This document shows, in pieces, positions 12,601-25,229 of a stretch of DNA of 64,000 nt (position 1 is its first letter; each line of letters starts with the position of its first letter). The DNA lies in contig PYIU01000001.1 in assembly GCA_003415625.1 (NCBI GenBank), positions 6,760,210-6,824,209 on the forward strand, in the 5' to 3' direction. The stretch comes from Aquanectria penicillioides (taxonomy: Eukaryota; Ascomycota; Sordariomycetes; Hypocreales; Nectriaceae). The translations under genes and the position numbers were made by a program. The notes beneath the pieces were generated by a model. The model did no database searches and was not told where the DNA came from. It saw nothing but the letters and a program-made list of their open reading frames with translations.

Positions 12601-15600
12601 AGGCTATTATTTTATTAGGTTTAGGGATAATTATAGTAATTATATAGTAAAAGCAATATAGAAAATGCTTAAGTGTAATATTTATATTAATAATAGTAAT
12701 AAGGGCTTTTAAAAAGGGCTTATTATATACTTTAAGGAAGTTAATAAAAAATCTATCTTTACTAAAAGCTTTTTATAATTAAATTTTAAAGAGTAAATAG
12801 GCTAGTTTATAAAGTTTAATATAATTTTACATTAAGTTTTTAGTATTTTATAGCATTTAGTCTATACTTAATAGTTATATTATAAAGTTTATTATAATAG
12901 ATTTAATATTTTAGTTATTTACTTAAAGCTTAAAGAAAAAGCATTTTACTAATATAATTGCCTTTTTAGTATAGCTTATAGCTAAGGAATTTTATTTAAA
13001 GCAATTAAAAAAAGGGAGCTATAAAGGGGCTAAAGTAATACTACTTTAAAGTTATATCTATCTCTTTAAATTCTAAAGTTTCTTTTAGCTATTAATACCT
13101 TTCTCTATTTTAGCTTTAAATAAAGTATTGCATTAAGCTATATGCCTAGCCTTAACTATATAAGCCTTTTACTTATTGCTTGCCTTTTATAGTTTTAGCC
13201 AATTAATTACTATATTATTGTATTATATATATCTTTATATTTATTTAAATTAATAAATAGCCTCTATAATAAGTTAATCCTATTAATTATTATAGTTAGG
13301 CTTAAGTTGCCTTTATATTAAAGTAGTATATTAAGCAATTTAATATAGTCCTTAAATTAGCTATTTAACTATTTCTTTTAGCTATTATATAAAGGTTATT
13401 TTGCCTAAAGTTTAATAAAGAATAATTTATACTTTAAGTTTAGCTTTCTTAAGGTTTATTATATATTAATTAAATGCTATAAGCTAAAGGTCTAATAAAA
13501 GAAAGGGCAATATATTTATAAAGGACCTAATATATATTTACTATAAAATATAATTAAAGCTATTTAAATTATAATTAAGGCCTAAATAAATAGTATAGCT
13601 ATCTTTTAAGGCTTAAACTAAATTAAAGGTACTATTTTTAGTATTACTTACTTTTTAAATTATAGTTCTATAAAGGGTTATTAAGGCTATATTTAATTAT
13701 TATATTTTTATTAAAAAGGTTAGGCTATATAAAGTAGTTTTATTATAGCAGTTTTATATTAAATAGTATAAATTAAAGTCTTTAATTATAATTATTTTAG
13801 GGGCTAAAGTAAGATTAGCTAAAGTATATATTGCCCTTAAGTCTCTCTTACCTTCTAAAGGGTTATATACTATAATTATTTTTATATAGCAATATTTAAA
13901 ATTAACTTTAATTTAATCTTTTTTTACTTAATAGATTTAAGTCTTTAATCTATATTATTTATATATATAAAAAGCTATATAGCTTAAGTAATAGATTATA
14001 GTATAGTTTAATCTTTTAGGGTTTACTAAAGTATTAATCCTTTAGTTTTTAGTTAATTCTAAAAGTGCAATTATATTATATCTATTATAGATATATAGTA
14101 TTTAATAGATTAACTTAAAGCAATAATATATATTTTAAAATAGAATTTATATTAATTAAATATAAATAAAAGGGTTAATTTAATAAATAATAGCAATAAG
14201 GTATAGGCACTAAAGGAAAGAAAAGCATTAAATAAAGTGTAGTACTATTTATTTATAGAGCCTAAAGGTTAGCTAACTCTTTTAATAAAAAGGGGAGCTA
14301 TAAAAAAAGAGTTTTTAAAGAAGCTATTCTATTATATATAGGGGATATTTTATTATATTAAAGTACATTCTTTATATTTTATTAATTATTTATAGTATTC
14401 TTTTTTTATATAGGTTTAATGCTTTTTTACTATAGAATAGATATAGCTTTAGGCTAAATAATCCCTATAATAAAAGGTATAGCAATAAAAGATTTCTTCC
14501 TTTTTAATAGAGCAATTATTATATATTAAGCTACTATATTAGCTATAAATTAAAGTAAATTAGTAATTTCTTGCAATATAGCTATACTTATAGTATTAAA
14601 AGCATTAAATAGATTTTAATCCTTTATTAAAGAGTTTATAATTATAAAGTTTAATATTAAGGAATAGCTTATTATTATATAGGCTATTAGCTTCTTTAAT
14701 AGATAAAATATAAAGAATTAAGTTTATTTTTATTATAGTACTATTATAGGCTTAAGTAGGCTTTACCTTACTAACCCTTAAGGTATTAGCATTATTAATA
14801 GTTTTAATAAATTTATTTATATTATTAGGAATAGATTTAATTTAAATTCCCTTTATTAAAATAGCAAAAGTAAAAAGAGTAAAAAGGGTATTATTTCTAA
14901 ATGCAATAGCTATTTATCCTTTTTTATAGAAGGCTTTAGCCTATTTTAAGGTAAGAAAAATAAAGATTATATCTTTATTAAAAGGCAATATACTATAATT
15001 ATATAGAAATTACTATAGGCTTAATTTACTATTTATATAGTTTTTATTAAAGTGCAGTTTTTAATATCTTTAAGGGCATTTTTAGTATAGATAGTAACCT
15101 TATGCTTAATATAGCTATATATTATATATTTATTAATTTTAGTATTTATAAGTATAAAGCTATATAAAAGGACTAATATATAAAATTGCTATATTAATTA
15201 AAAAGAAAAAAAGCTTAAATTAGCTAAAGTAGCTATTATTACTATAGTAATAGTAGTTATTATAGCAATAGTAATTTTATTAATAAGTCTTTCTTTAAAG
15301 GTTATATTAATCTTAAAGGGGGGTAAGAGCATGCCTTATATATATTAGTATAGGTTTAAAATACCTTTTAAACCGCTTTAAGAAAGTAAAATAAAACAAT
15401 TTTAGTAATAGCTTTATAGGCTTCTTTATCTTTATTAGTTATAGGGCTCCTATTAGCTTTTATTACTTTATTTACTTTAAGTATACTGCTATATTGGCTA
15501 ATAGTAAAAAGGGGATTGTATTGGCTATTTTTAATACTATATCTTCTTAAATTAATAACTATTGGAAGGGCTGCAATATTAGTATTGTGCTCTTAATATG

Positions 15601-15717
15601 CTATTGTATTTAGGGGTAATCTAATATAAGGGATTGATTAATTGTATTTTTAGACATTTTAAAGGTAGTTTAGAACAGCTATAAGCAATTGTAAGTTTAA
15701 GGGTAAAGGTTATTTTT
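9092..15717 (-). mobile_element. LINE-i: full-length, heavily RIP-mutated non-LTR retrotransposon
   Basis: A 6626-bp copy flanked by a perfect 16-bp TSD (9076-9091 and 15718-15733, AAATATTATTTATTTA). On the + strand it reads as the reverse complement of LINE-ii: the left end is the 3' tail (TATTTATT, then ATACTTTATAGACC) and the right end is the 5' terminus. Nearly all CpG and most CpA/TpG are converted, and every frame is full of TAA/TAG. The short + strand ORF at 11930-12148 is antisense to the reverse-transcriptase region. The long variable TSD, one-sided tail and lack of terminal repeats fit target-primed reverse transcription. Confidence 0.88.
9628..9696. repeat. (TAA)n tract derived from a (CGA)n microsatellite
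   Basis: A run of TAA/ATA triplets in LINE-i at the position where LINE-A, LINE-ii and LINE-C carry CGT/ACG repeats. Conversion of every CpG to TpA on both strands turns ACGACG into ATAATA. Confidence 0.8.
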
Positions 15718-16068
15718 AAATATTATTTATTTAATAAATAGAAATAATAAAATAGTTATAAATTATAATAAAAAGTATTTTTTAAATTATTTTATTTTAA
15801 TTTTACTTTTTATTTTTATAAAAGGATTTTTATTTATAAATAAAGTAATTTATTTTTTTATTTTAAACTTTTTTTCTTTTTTCTTTTTTAGCTTTAATAT
15901 AATTTTATATATATATATATATATACTATATTATAAATTAATTTTATAATTTAAAATTAAATTTTATAGTTTATTTTTAGGTTTTATAGCTTTTTTTTTA
16001 TTAATTATTTATAATAATAATAATTTATTTAATAAGCTATTTCCTTTTTTTATTAACTTTTTATTGCC
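15718..16068 (-). repeat. Copia X 3' LTR, inner part
   Basis: Continues the left LTR after LINE-i. Positions about 15734-15900 match 23300-23490, and about 15900-16068 match 41326-41580, apart from about 85 extra bases in the right copy. The inner border is approximate because the right LTR is interrupted by LINE-iv at the point where the comparison would decide it. Confidence 0.6.
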
Positions 16069-18941
16069 TTTATTATAAATTATTTTATAGCTTAAAATTA
16101 AATTATATATTATTAATTTTATTTTAGTAATATAAATTAATAGTAAAATTATATATAGGCCTAAATTACTTATATAGCTTAAGCAAAAGAACTTTTTACT
16201 ATAGCTAAATATACTATTAAACTATAAATATTTTTAAATTAATTTTTAAGCTTTATTTAACTATTTTACTTTATATAGTGCCTTTTAATAATAGCTTATG
16301 CCTTACTTTACTTATTTATTATTAGCCTTTATAGGCTAAAGCAATAGAAAATATTAAAAGCATTTTAATACTTTAAGGCAGTGCTATAAGTACTATAACC
16401 TTAATAGGTGCTACTGCCTTATATAAGTGTATTTATATTATTATTTTATACTTTATTTTATTAATTTAAGTTATAAAATAGTCTTTTTATTGCTCTCTTT
16501 ATAGTGCTATTCTTTTTAAATTATATTTAAGGAAATAATATTATAAAAAAGGTAAAAGTTTAATTTAGTACTTTATTTTTATATTTTAAATTGCAAAATT
16601 AACTTTTATATTATAGAAAAAGAATAAGTAATATATTGCTATTAAAGTTATATTAAATAAATATACTATAGGTACTTTTCTATTTACTAAAGACCTTTAT
16701 TTTTAATAAATAAAATAATTAAATTATTTTAAAGTTTATTTTATTGCTTTATAGCTTATTTTATTATTTTGCCTTTTAACTAATAGCTATTATAATAGCA
16801 TTAAATTAATAAATTTTATTATATTAATACTTTATTCTTTTATTATTTTTATAATATTAAATATTAAAGCTATAAGCCTTTTAGTATTTCCTTAATTATA
16901 TATTTTTATAAATCTTAACTTTATTATATTTAAATGCATTTTATTAAATCTATAAATTTAAATTAATTTTAGCTTTTAAAAAATAATTTACCTTATAATA
17001 GTTTTATTAAACTATTAGCTATTAATTTTATACTTTATTTATATAAAATAAAGATTATTCTTACTATTATAAATTACTTTAGCTAATAATTATATATATT
17101 AATATATTTAAACTTAATCTTTAATTTTTTAAAAGAATTTTAAATAAATTTAATTATCTATTAATTATTATAAATAAGTTTTAAAATAAAATTCTAAAGC
17201 TTAATTTTAAATTCTATAAATAGTCTTTATTAATAGAGTCCTTTCTTTATAGCTTAAAAAAAAATAAGCAATTTTATTTTTATAATTAATATTATAACTA
17301 TATTTTATTTATTTATATATTATTTAATTAATTTATTAAAAAGTTTTATTATATATATTTATAAACTTTTTTAATTTAATATATTATTAGCAAAAGATAC
17401 ATTATTATATATTAAAAAGTTATTTTTACCTTTAAGCTATAAAGCAAAAAAATAAATTGCATAAAGATAATATAATATTTAATTTACTGCCTTTATATAT
17501 AGTTCCTTTAAATTTATTATAAATCTTATAAAATATAATATAGTAAATATAATATTTAATTAAGTAATAACTACTATATAAAGAATTAAGCTAATTACTT
17601 ATTTATATTAGTTTATTATACTTTATTTAGTAATTTATTTACTTAAAAAGAGTTTTATTTTCTCTATTAAAGTTGCATTTCCTTTATTTAAAATATATAA
17701 TTTATAAATCTTCTTTAAGTATAAATTTTAAGTTATTTAAATTAATTTTTAATTTTATTTTTAAATAATCTCTATTTTAAAAAACTATTATAGCTTGCCT
17801 TTATTAATTAATTTATATTTTAACTTTAAACTTATAATTGCTTTATTTATAATTTATTTATATTTTTTAATATATATTATTATAATATTATTTATATAAA
17901 AGAAAATAAAAACTTTATTTTTATTATAGCAATATAATTTATAAAGAATTAATTTAAAACTAATATTTTATAATATTATTTTAAGCTTTATTTACTATAA
18001 AAAAGATATAATTCTTAATTTATAAAGTGCTTTTTTAAATAATAGCATTTAGCCTTTATTTTTACTCTTTTTATATTTTAATAAAGGTTTTATAAATATA
18101 TTTATTAATAGTTATATATTTATAAATATATTTATTATATTAAATTATAATATCTTAAGATTAAACTTTACTATAATTATAAATAGATTTCTAAATAATT
18201 TTTTTATTAATATAGCAATATATATTTCTTTAAAACTTACCTTTTGCTATTAATCTCCTTAAATAATAAATCTAGCTTTATATTTCTATAAGTATTTATA
18301 TTTATTAAACTTATATATATAAACCTATATATAGTTAATAAATTATAAGTTATAAAACTTAATTTTACTTTTTAATATTTTAATTTAAGACTTTATTTAC
18401 TAATAACTCTTTAAGTATATTTTCTTTACTTTTAGAAATATAGCCTTAAATTTATATTTAAGAATATTTCTATAAGAATTTAATACCTAAAGTAAATTCT
18501 TTTAATAAAGTTTTTATTTCTTTTAAATAAAGTTTATTTTATTCTTTTATAGCTTATATTTTAATTTATGCTTTTTATATTTAATTTTAATATATATTGC
18601 CTTAATTATAATAGTATTTTTATATTTTTTAAATAATATAGCTTTTATTCTTATAAAGAAGGCTTAATAGAGCTTAATCTATTCCCTTTATAAGCTAGTA
18701 TTTAGTATTAAGGGTATTAAGTATTTTCCTTTTTACTTTATTGCTAAAGCTAAAAAGGTAAAAGCTAGACTTTTTTAATAGAGTTAAAAAGGGTTTAAAC
18801 TATAATTAAGTGTATTTTTTATTTTTAATCTATAGTTTATTTATATTCTTTTTCTTTTTAGTTTTTAAGTCTTTAATTATATTTTAAAGGCTTATTTTAG
18901 TAGTTTAAAGCTTATTTTATAATTAATTAATATTATCTACT

Positions 18942-19948
18942 CCAAGCCATGCTTACTGTGGCCGTCCCCTCCCGCAAAGCCACCACCAGTGCGCGGGCGT
19001 CGGCCTCCGCCAAGTACGGCAGTGGCTCGCACGGCTTGTGCACATAGGCACAAGCCGCACAGCCGCTGGCCTCGGCGTCTATCAATAGTCAGTTTCTCAC
19101 AGCCATAAGGGACGGAAACTACATACTGGCCTGGTCCCGGCACAGACCGTCCTCCCCGTCTCTCGCCATCCGCGTAACGCACGCGGAACAGGGCAGATCC
19201 CGCACCGCCCCCGGGGTCGGCGCGGCACCCCCTGCCCCAGCGCGGCCAGCTTGGCGTCTCGGCATCTGCCAACGTTAGCAAGAACGCCGTCTGCGGCCGC
19301 ATCGGACACGCACCGCTATCGTCGTCGTCGTCGTCGTCGTCGTCATCGTTGTCGTCGTCGTCGTCGTCGTCGTTGTCGTTGTCGTCGTCGTCGTCGTTGT
19401 CGTCGTAGTCGTCGTCCTCGGCTACACACAATTAGCACAGAATAGCAACAGGAACAGTAATCGGCGCTCATACAAGTCGGGTATCCTGCGCGAACGATGC
19501 GTTAGCGAAGCGCACACTCAAAGGCAATAGGAAGCTCTTACGGAGGCGTATGAGGAAGGAAGAAAAGGAAAGGAATCGGGCGCGCCCGCAAAGATTGAGA
19601 AATAACAACAACAGCACTTACATAGCTGGCAGCCGGCCGGCCGCTAGCCGGCGGCGCTGGGATGGCGCCCCACTCCCCGCGATAGGCCCATGGCACAGGC
19701 AATCCGGGCCCATCGCGGGCCCCACTTTCACCCTACTTACTAACCCTACAACCAGGTGAATGGGATATCTCGGTGATAGCACCGAACCAACTTCTAATCC
19801 AACGCTCCCCTATAGGGGACCCACATTGGGTCCAATATTGTATTGAATAAAGGTTTTTATTCTACTAGTATAGTTTTTTCCTTTATTTATATAGTATAGA
19901 AGCACTATTTACCTTATAGGTCTATAGAGTATTAATAAATAAATAAAT
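18942..19948 (+). mobile_element. LINE-A: 5'-truncated LINE copy, almost free of RIP
   Basis: A 1007-bp fragment with the family's 3' end. TSDs are 18929-18941 (AATATTATCTACT) and 19949-19961 (one C-to-T difference). It keeps high GC and many CpG sites, in sharp contrast to the Copia X sequence on both sides. It contains the CGT microsatellite, a GGCCGGCCGG-type GC-rich block at about 19630-19660 and the 3' tail ATTAATAAATAAATAAATA. Truncation at the 5' end with an intact 3' end is typical of incomplete reverse transcription. The Asp-rich frame on the minus strand is only the complement of the microsatellite. Confidence 0.92.
19319..19414 (+). repeat. (CGT)n microsatellite of the LINE family
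   Basis: About 96 bases of CGT/TCG triplets with a few TTG, ATC and TAG variants. The same tract, of different length, is present in LINE-ii and LINE-C, so it belongs to the element. Whether it is in the 3' UTR or translated (Ser, Arg or Val by frame) cannot be decided from these copies. Confidence 0.92.
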
Positions 19949-22754
19949 AATATTATTTACTTAATTAATTTATTTAATATTAAAAAGAGCTTTTATTTAT
20001 ATTTATATTTCTTTAAGGGTCTTTTTATCTATAGTTTTTTTTATTTTAGTATTATTTATTAAAAAGAGATCTTTTTTATTAAAAATAATATTTTAGATTA
20101 TATATATTTAATTAATAATTAAATTTTAAATATAAAAGAGGTTTTAGGAATTATATTTTATAAAATAATCTATTTAAGCCTTTAGGCTTATTTTAAATAT
20201 AAATTAATTCTTTTTTAATTAAGCATTTTTAATTATTATAAATAATTTATAATTAATTGTTTTAAGATAAGTAATTTATAGCTTATAATTTTTATTTAAG
20301 CTTTAAATTAATAAAAAGAAGCTCTTATATAGTGTTTTTTACTTAAGTCCCTATTTTAAAGTTTAGTTTAGTAAATATATTGCTATTCTTACTATTTTTA
20401 GCTATAGTTTAGCTAGTAAACTACTTTTAATTATAAGAACTTTTATTTTCTTTTTTACTATCCCTTTAAAATATTCTTTTAATTTATTTTATTGCTATAT
20501 TTAAAGGGCACTTTCTTTTATTGCTATTTCTCTTTAATCTAGCTATATATAAACTAAATTGCTCTTTTAAAGCTTATTATTTATTTCTATTACTTAAAGT
20601 TTAATTCTATATTTTATTTTTAATATTTAAGTAAAGTTTTATAATATTATTAATAATTATTTTTCTTTTTAATTTTTAAAGTAATAGTCTTAATATATTT
20701 TTAATATATAGTCTATTATAATAGTATATAAAGAAAGGTTTATTATATTAAATTAAAAGTTATAGAAGTTTAAAGAGACTTACTCTTTAGGAATTAAGCT
20801 TTATATTTATAGTTTATAGTGCTTTTAGTATTTTATTTTACTTAATCTATAAGTATTATATTTAACTATTATTAGGCCTTTAATTTTAATGCTAATAGTA
20901 TAGTTAATTAAGTATTTTAATGCTTTAGGTTTTAAATAACTTAATTAATAGTGCTATTTTATAGCTTTTATTTATTATAAATATTTTAGTATTTATAAAT
21001 TATAATAAAGTTTATTTATTATAAATAAGCTTTATTTTTAAATAATAAGCTTATAATCTAAAATATATTAATTATAGGCAATCTTTAATTTATATAAAGC
21101 TTGCCTACTTTTATATTTTAAAATAATATTTTTATTTCTTTAATTCTATTAATAATTATATTAATAAAGTCTTTTTAATAAAATTAGATTTATTTTAATT
21201 TATAGGCAGTAAGTAATATACCTTAAAATAAAAAAATAAGCTTTACTTTATAGATTTTAAATTTTAATTTCTATATCTTTATATCTTAAAATTAAAAAGT
21301 TCTTTAATTTAATAAAAATAACTTTATTAAATAAAGCTAATTTAAAATTCTTAAATTTTTTTTATTATTAAAAATATATAATATTATTTTTAAGTTAAAT
21401 ATAATTAAGATTTATAATAAGTATTTACTATATAAAATAAGGAAAATAGCTATAGAATTTAAGATTAAAATTTATAATATTAATTATTAATTTAAATCCT
21501 TAATTAATTATATAGTTTATTTCTTAAGCTTTTTATATAATTTTTAGACTTTAATTTAATCTTTTAACTATATTTTCTATCTTTTATTTATTTACTTTTG
21601 CCTTTCTATTTACTTAAGTATATTTTTAAAGAATGCAATTTAATACTTTTAGGTATTAGCATTAAAGTATAATTTCCTATATAAAATATAATAATTATTT
21701 TCTTTTAAAGTTTATTTTTATTTCTTTAATTTAAGTTATTTAAATTATAAGCTCTTTAAATAAAAATGTTTTTTAAAAGATAGATTTAAGCCTTAAAATA
21801 TAGATCTAAAGTTTCTCTTTTATATTAAAGCTTTATATTGCTTTCCTTTAGTCTTTTTTCTTTTTTTAATTTTATATCTAAAACTTAAAGTAAAAGCAGC
21901 TAATATATAGATACTTTTCTTAATAGCATTTTTATATTATACTTTAGTAATTTAAAGAAATATTTAAAAGGGATTTTTAAGGTATTATTTTAAGTTTATA
22001 AACTATACATTTAAATATAAGGCTTTAATAATATTTCTTATAGTTGCAATCTTTATAGATTATTCTTAATTAATAATTTAATTTTATTAAATAATTTTAA
22101 GGTTTAAAGTCTATTTTAGCACTTTAAAATAGCATTTTTAAGCTTATTTTCTTTTTAATATATTATTAATTTTATATATAGCTTTAAGGTTATTATAAAA
22201 TTTTATAATATTATTATTATTATTTCTTTTATTTATTATAAATAAATATATTTAAATATAATAAAGGCTTATTTTCTTTATTATTTAATTAAAAATATTA
22301 TAAATTCTATTTACTTTAATCTTATATTTTTTTTAATTATAATAAAATATTATAAGCTTACATTTTAATAGTTTTTAATCTTTAAGAAGTAGCTCTATTA
22401 TTATAGTTGCCTTTTATATTAACTAAATAAACTTTAATCTTAAGCTTTTAGCCTTAGCTTCTTTTTTTATAAAGTATCTTATAGCAATTAGCATTATAGA
22501 CTTAAAAAATTTAAATAGTTTTAAACTAAAAAGAGTCCTTAAGGATTTTAAGCTTCTTAACTTATTCTATAGTAATTTTCACTTTATAGCTTTATTTAAA
22601 GGTTTTCTAGTTATTTAGGTTATTAAGGATATAGGTCTTAAAGGTTATTTTATATATTTAGTTTAAAATTAAGATATAAGGTTTATTTCTTGCTTTTAGA
22701 GCTTAATTAAATAGTTATAGCTGTATTAATAAATATAGCTTTAAGACTCTTAAT

Positions 22755-23490
22755 TATTGAACTGAACCAATTATATAATTATATATATTTTTGTTTTCTT
22801 TTTATCCCTTTTAGCCTTACTTTATTGCTTAGGCTCTAAAAGAGGGGTTGGGTTAAGCTAGACCTAATAGAGCTATATTGTATTTATATAACCTTTATTC
22901 AATTATTTTAAGCTTTATTTTTATAATCTAAAGTGCGTTTTAGTGTTTCCCTATATATAGAATACCTTAGGTTTAATAAAAGGGGTTGGGCTGCGCTAGA
23001 CTTAATAGAGCTATAGTATATTTATATAACTTTTATTTAATTATTTTAAGCTTTATTTCTATAATCTAAAGTATATATTAATATTTCTTTATATATATAA
23101 TACTTTAAGTTTAATATACTCTTTTAAATTTATTAAAAATAAATCTATTATATTTTTTATTTATTATTTATTTATTAATTTTATATTTTATTTATAGCTT
23201 TTTATTTTTATTTTATATTTTTATTTTACTTTTATATTTAAAATTTTTTAATATACTTTTTTATTTAATATTTATTGCTATATAAGTATTTTTAATTATT
23301 TTATAAATATTTTTTATTAAATAAATAAAAATAATAAAATAAATATAAATTATAATAAAAAGTATTTTTTAAATTATTTTATTTTATTTTTATTTTTAAT
23401 TTTATAAAAGAATTTTTATTTATAAATAAAATTATTTATTTATTTTATTTTAAAAATTTTTTTTTTTTTTTTTTTTTTTAGCTTTAATAT
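22755..23490 (-). repeat. Copia X 5' LTR, first part
   Basis: Starts TATTGAACTGAACC and matches the left LTR throughout, including the long AT-rich stretch with the T-run at about 23458-23479. A tandem duplication of about 138 bp is present: 22844-22981 and from 22982, both beginning GGGGTTGGG. The left LTR has a single copy of this unit. The last five bases (23486-23490, AATAT) form the left TSD of the TRIM. Confidence 0.75.
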
Positions 23491-23739
23491 TATTAAATAG
23501 CAATACACTTTTGCCCTTAGACTTACAACTGCTTACAGCTATCCCAAACCACCTCTAAAACGTCTAAAACCACAATCAATCGATTCCTTATACTAGATTA
23601 CCTCTAGCTATAATAGCGCATTAAGAGTATAGTGCTAATACTATAGCCCTTCTAATAATTATTGATTTAAAAAGATATAGCATTAAAAACAGCCAATATA
23701 ACCCCCTTTCTACTGCCAGTCAGTATAGCAGTATGCCTA

Positions 23740-25080
23740 AAACAAATAAAGCAATAGAAGCTAGTAGGAGCCTTATGACCAATAAAGATAAAAAAGCCTA
23801 TAAAGCTATTACTAAGATTGTTCTATCTTACTTTCTTAAAGCAGTTTAAAAGGTATTCCAAACCTATGCCAATGCGCATAAGATACACTTCTACCCCCCT
23901 CTAAAACCAATACAACCTCTAAAGAAAGACTTATCAATAAAATCATTACCGCTATAATAACCGCTATTACTATAGCGGTAATAGCCGCTCTAGCTAATTT
24001 AGGCTCCTCTTTTCCCTAGCCAATATAATAGTCTTATATATTAGTCCTTTTATGCAGCCTTATACCTATAAACACTAAAACTAGCAAGCATATAATATGC
24101 AGCTGCATTAAGCATAAGGTTACTATTTGCATTAAGGATGCCCCTAAAGATATTAAAAACCATACTCTAATGGAAACCGTACAAGCAGCAAACCAAGCCT
24201 ATAGTGACTTTTATATAGTTGCGGCATATTGCCTCCCTAATAGGGATACAGTCCTTACTTTCTTTACCTTAAAATGGGCTAAAGCCTTCTGCAATAAAGG
24301 ATAGATAGCTATAGCATTTAGGAATAATGCCCTTTTAGCTCCTTTAACCTTTACTATTTTAGTAAAAGGAATTTAAATTAAATCTATTCTTAATAATATA
24401 AATAAACTTATTAAAACTATTAATAATGCTAATACCTTAAGAGTTAATAAAGTAAAGCCTACTTAAGCCTAAAATAGCATTACTATAAGAATAAATTTAA
24501 TTCTTTATATTTTATTAATTAAAAAAGCTAATAGCCTATATAATAATAGGCTTTTCTTTAATGCAAAACTCTATAATTGCAAACCCTTTAATAAAGGATT
24601 AAAACCTATTTAATGCTTTTAATACTATAAGTATAGCTATATTGCAAGAAACTGCTAATCTATTTTAATTTATAGCTAATATAGTAGCTTAATATATAAT
24701 AACTGCCCTATTAAAAAAGGAGAAATCCCTTACTGCTATACCCTATGCTATAGAGACTATTTAGCCTAGAGCTATACCTACCTTATAGCAAAAAAACATT
24801 AAACCTATATAAAAAAAGGATACTATAGACAATTAATAAAATATAAAGAATGCACCTTAATATAGCAAAATCCCCCCTATTTATAATAGAATAGCTTCTT
24901 TAGGAACCCCCTCTTTATAGCTCTCCCCCCTACTAAAAGAGTTAGCTAACCCTTAAGATCTATAAATAAACAATACTGCACTTTATCTAGCGCTTCCCCT
25001 TCCTTTAGTGTCTGCACTTTATTGCTACTATCTATTAAATTAACCCCTCTATTTATATTCAATTAATGCAGATTCTATTT
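23740..25080 (+). pseudogene. LINE-ii ORF1, gag-like with CCHC zinc knuckles (broken)
   Basis: The + strand frame reads as a protein with scattered RIP stops. A knuckle lies at 24613-24654 with C-x2-C-x4-H-x4-C spacing; the second Cys now reads Tyr (TGC to TAC) and the His reads Tyr. A second, similarly altered knuckle follows at about 24660-24705. This matches the nucleic-acid-binding ORF1 of Tad-, CgT1- and I-type LINEs, which coats the element RNA. Borders are approximate, since no intact start or stop can be trusted. Confidence 0.72.
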
Positions 25081-25229
25081 TAGAATATATACTGCTATTT
25101 TGGATTAATCTATTAAGTATTATATACCTATAATAAATATAATGCAATTATACTCTTTAAATTAGCTAAAAACTAAAGAACTAATGCTTTAGTAAACCCT
25201 AAAAGATTAAACTATACTATAATCTATTA

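Larger units (their letters stand above)
16750..22700 (-). pseudogene. Copia X gag-pol remnant, split by LINE-A
   Basis: Minus-strand frames, broken by RIP stops, keep a Ty1/Copia order. The reverse-transcriptase YVDD box is at about 17887-17898, now reading Y-I-N-N. Downstream comes a segment resembling the copia YLARFLTRPDIAF-type region near 17.5 kb, and then a C-terminal ADALTKAL-like stretch near 16.79 kb that marks the end of RNase H. The region 19.95-22.70 kb should hold gag, protease and integrase by position; I recognise no motif there with confidence. LINE-A interrupts it at 18942. Ends are approximate. Confidence 0.65.

Noticed and set aside
9092..15717. LINE-i read as an LTR or DNA transposon because both ends are AT-rich
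   Set aside because: No terminal repeats in either orientation. A 16-bp TSD and a one-sided TAAATAAATA tail, plus reverse-transcriptase motifs in the sister copy, identify a non-LTR element.
18937..19431. Asp-rich 164-codon ORF on the minus strand
   Set aside because: The acidic run is the complement of the CGT microsatellite in LINE-A, and the rest is antisense to LINE 3' sequence. The equivalent frames at 29448-29684 and 32756-33017 have the same origin.
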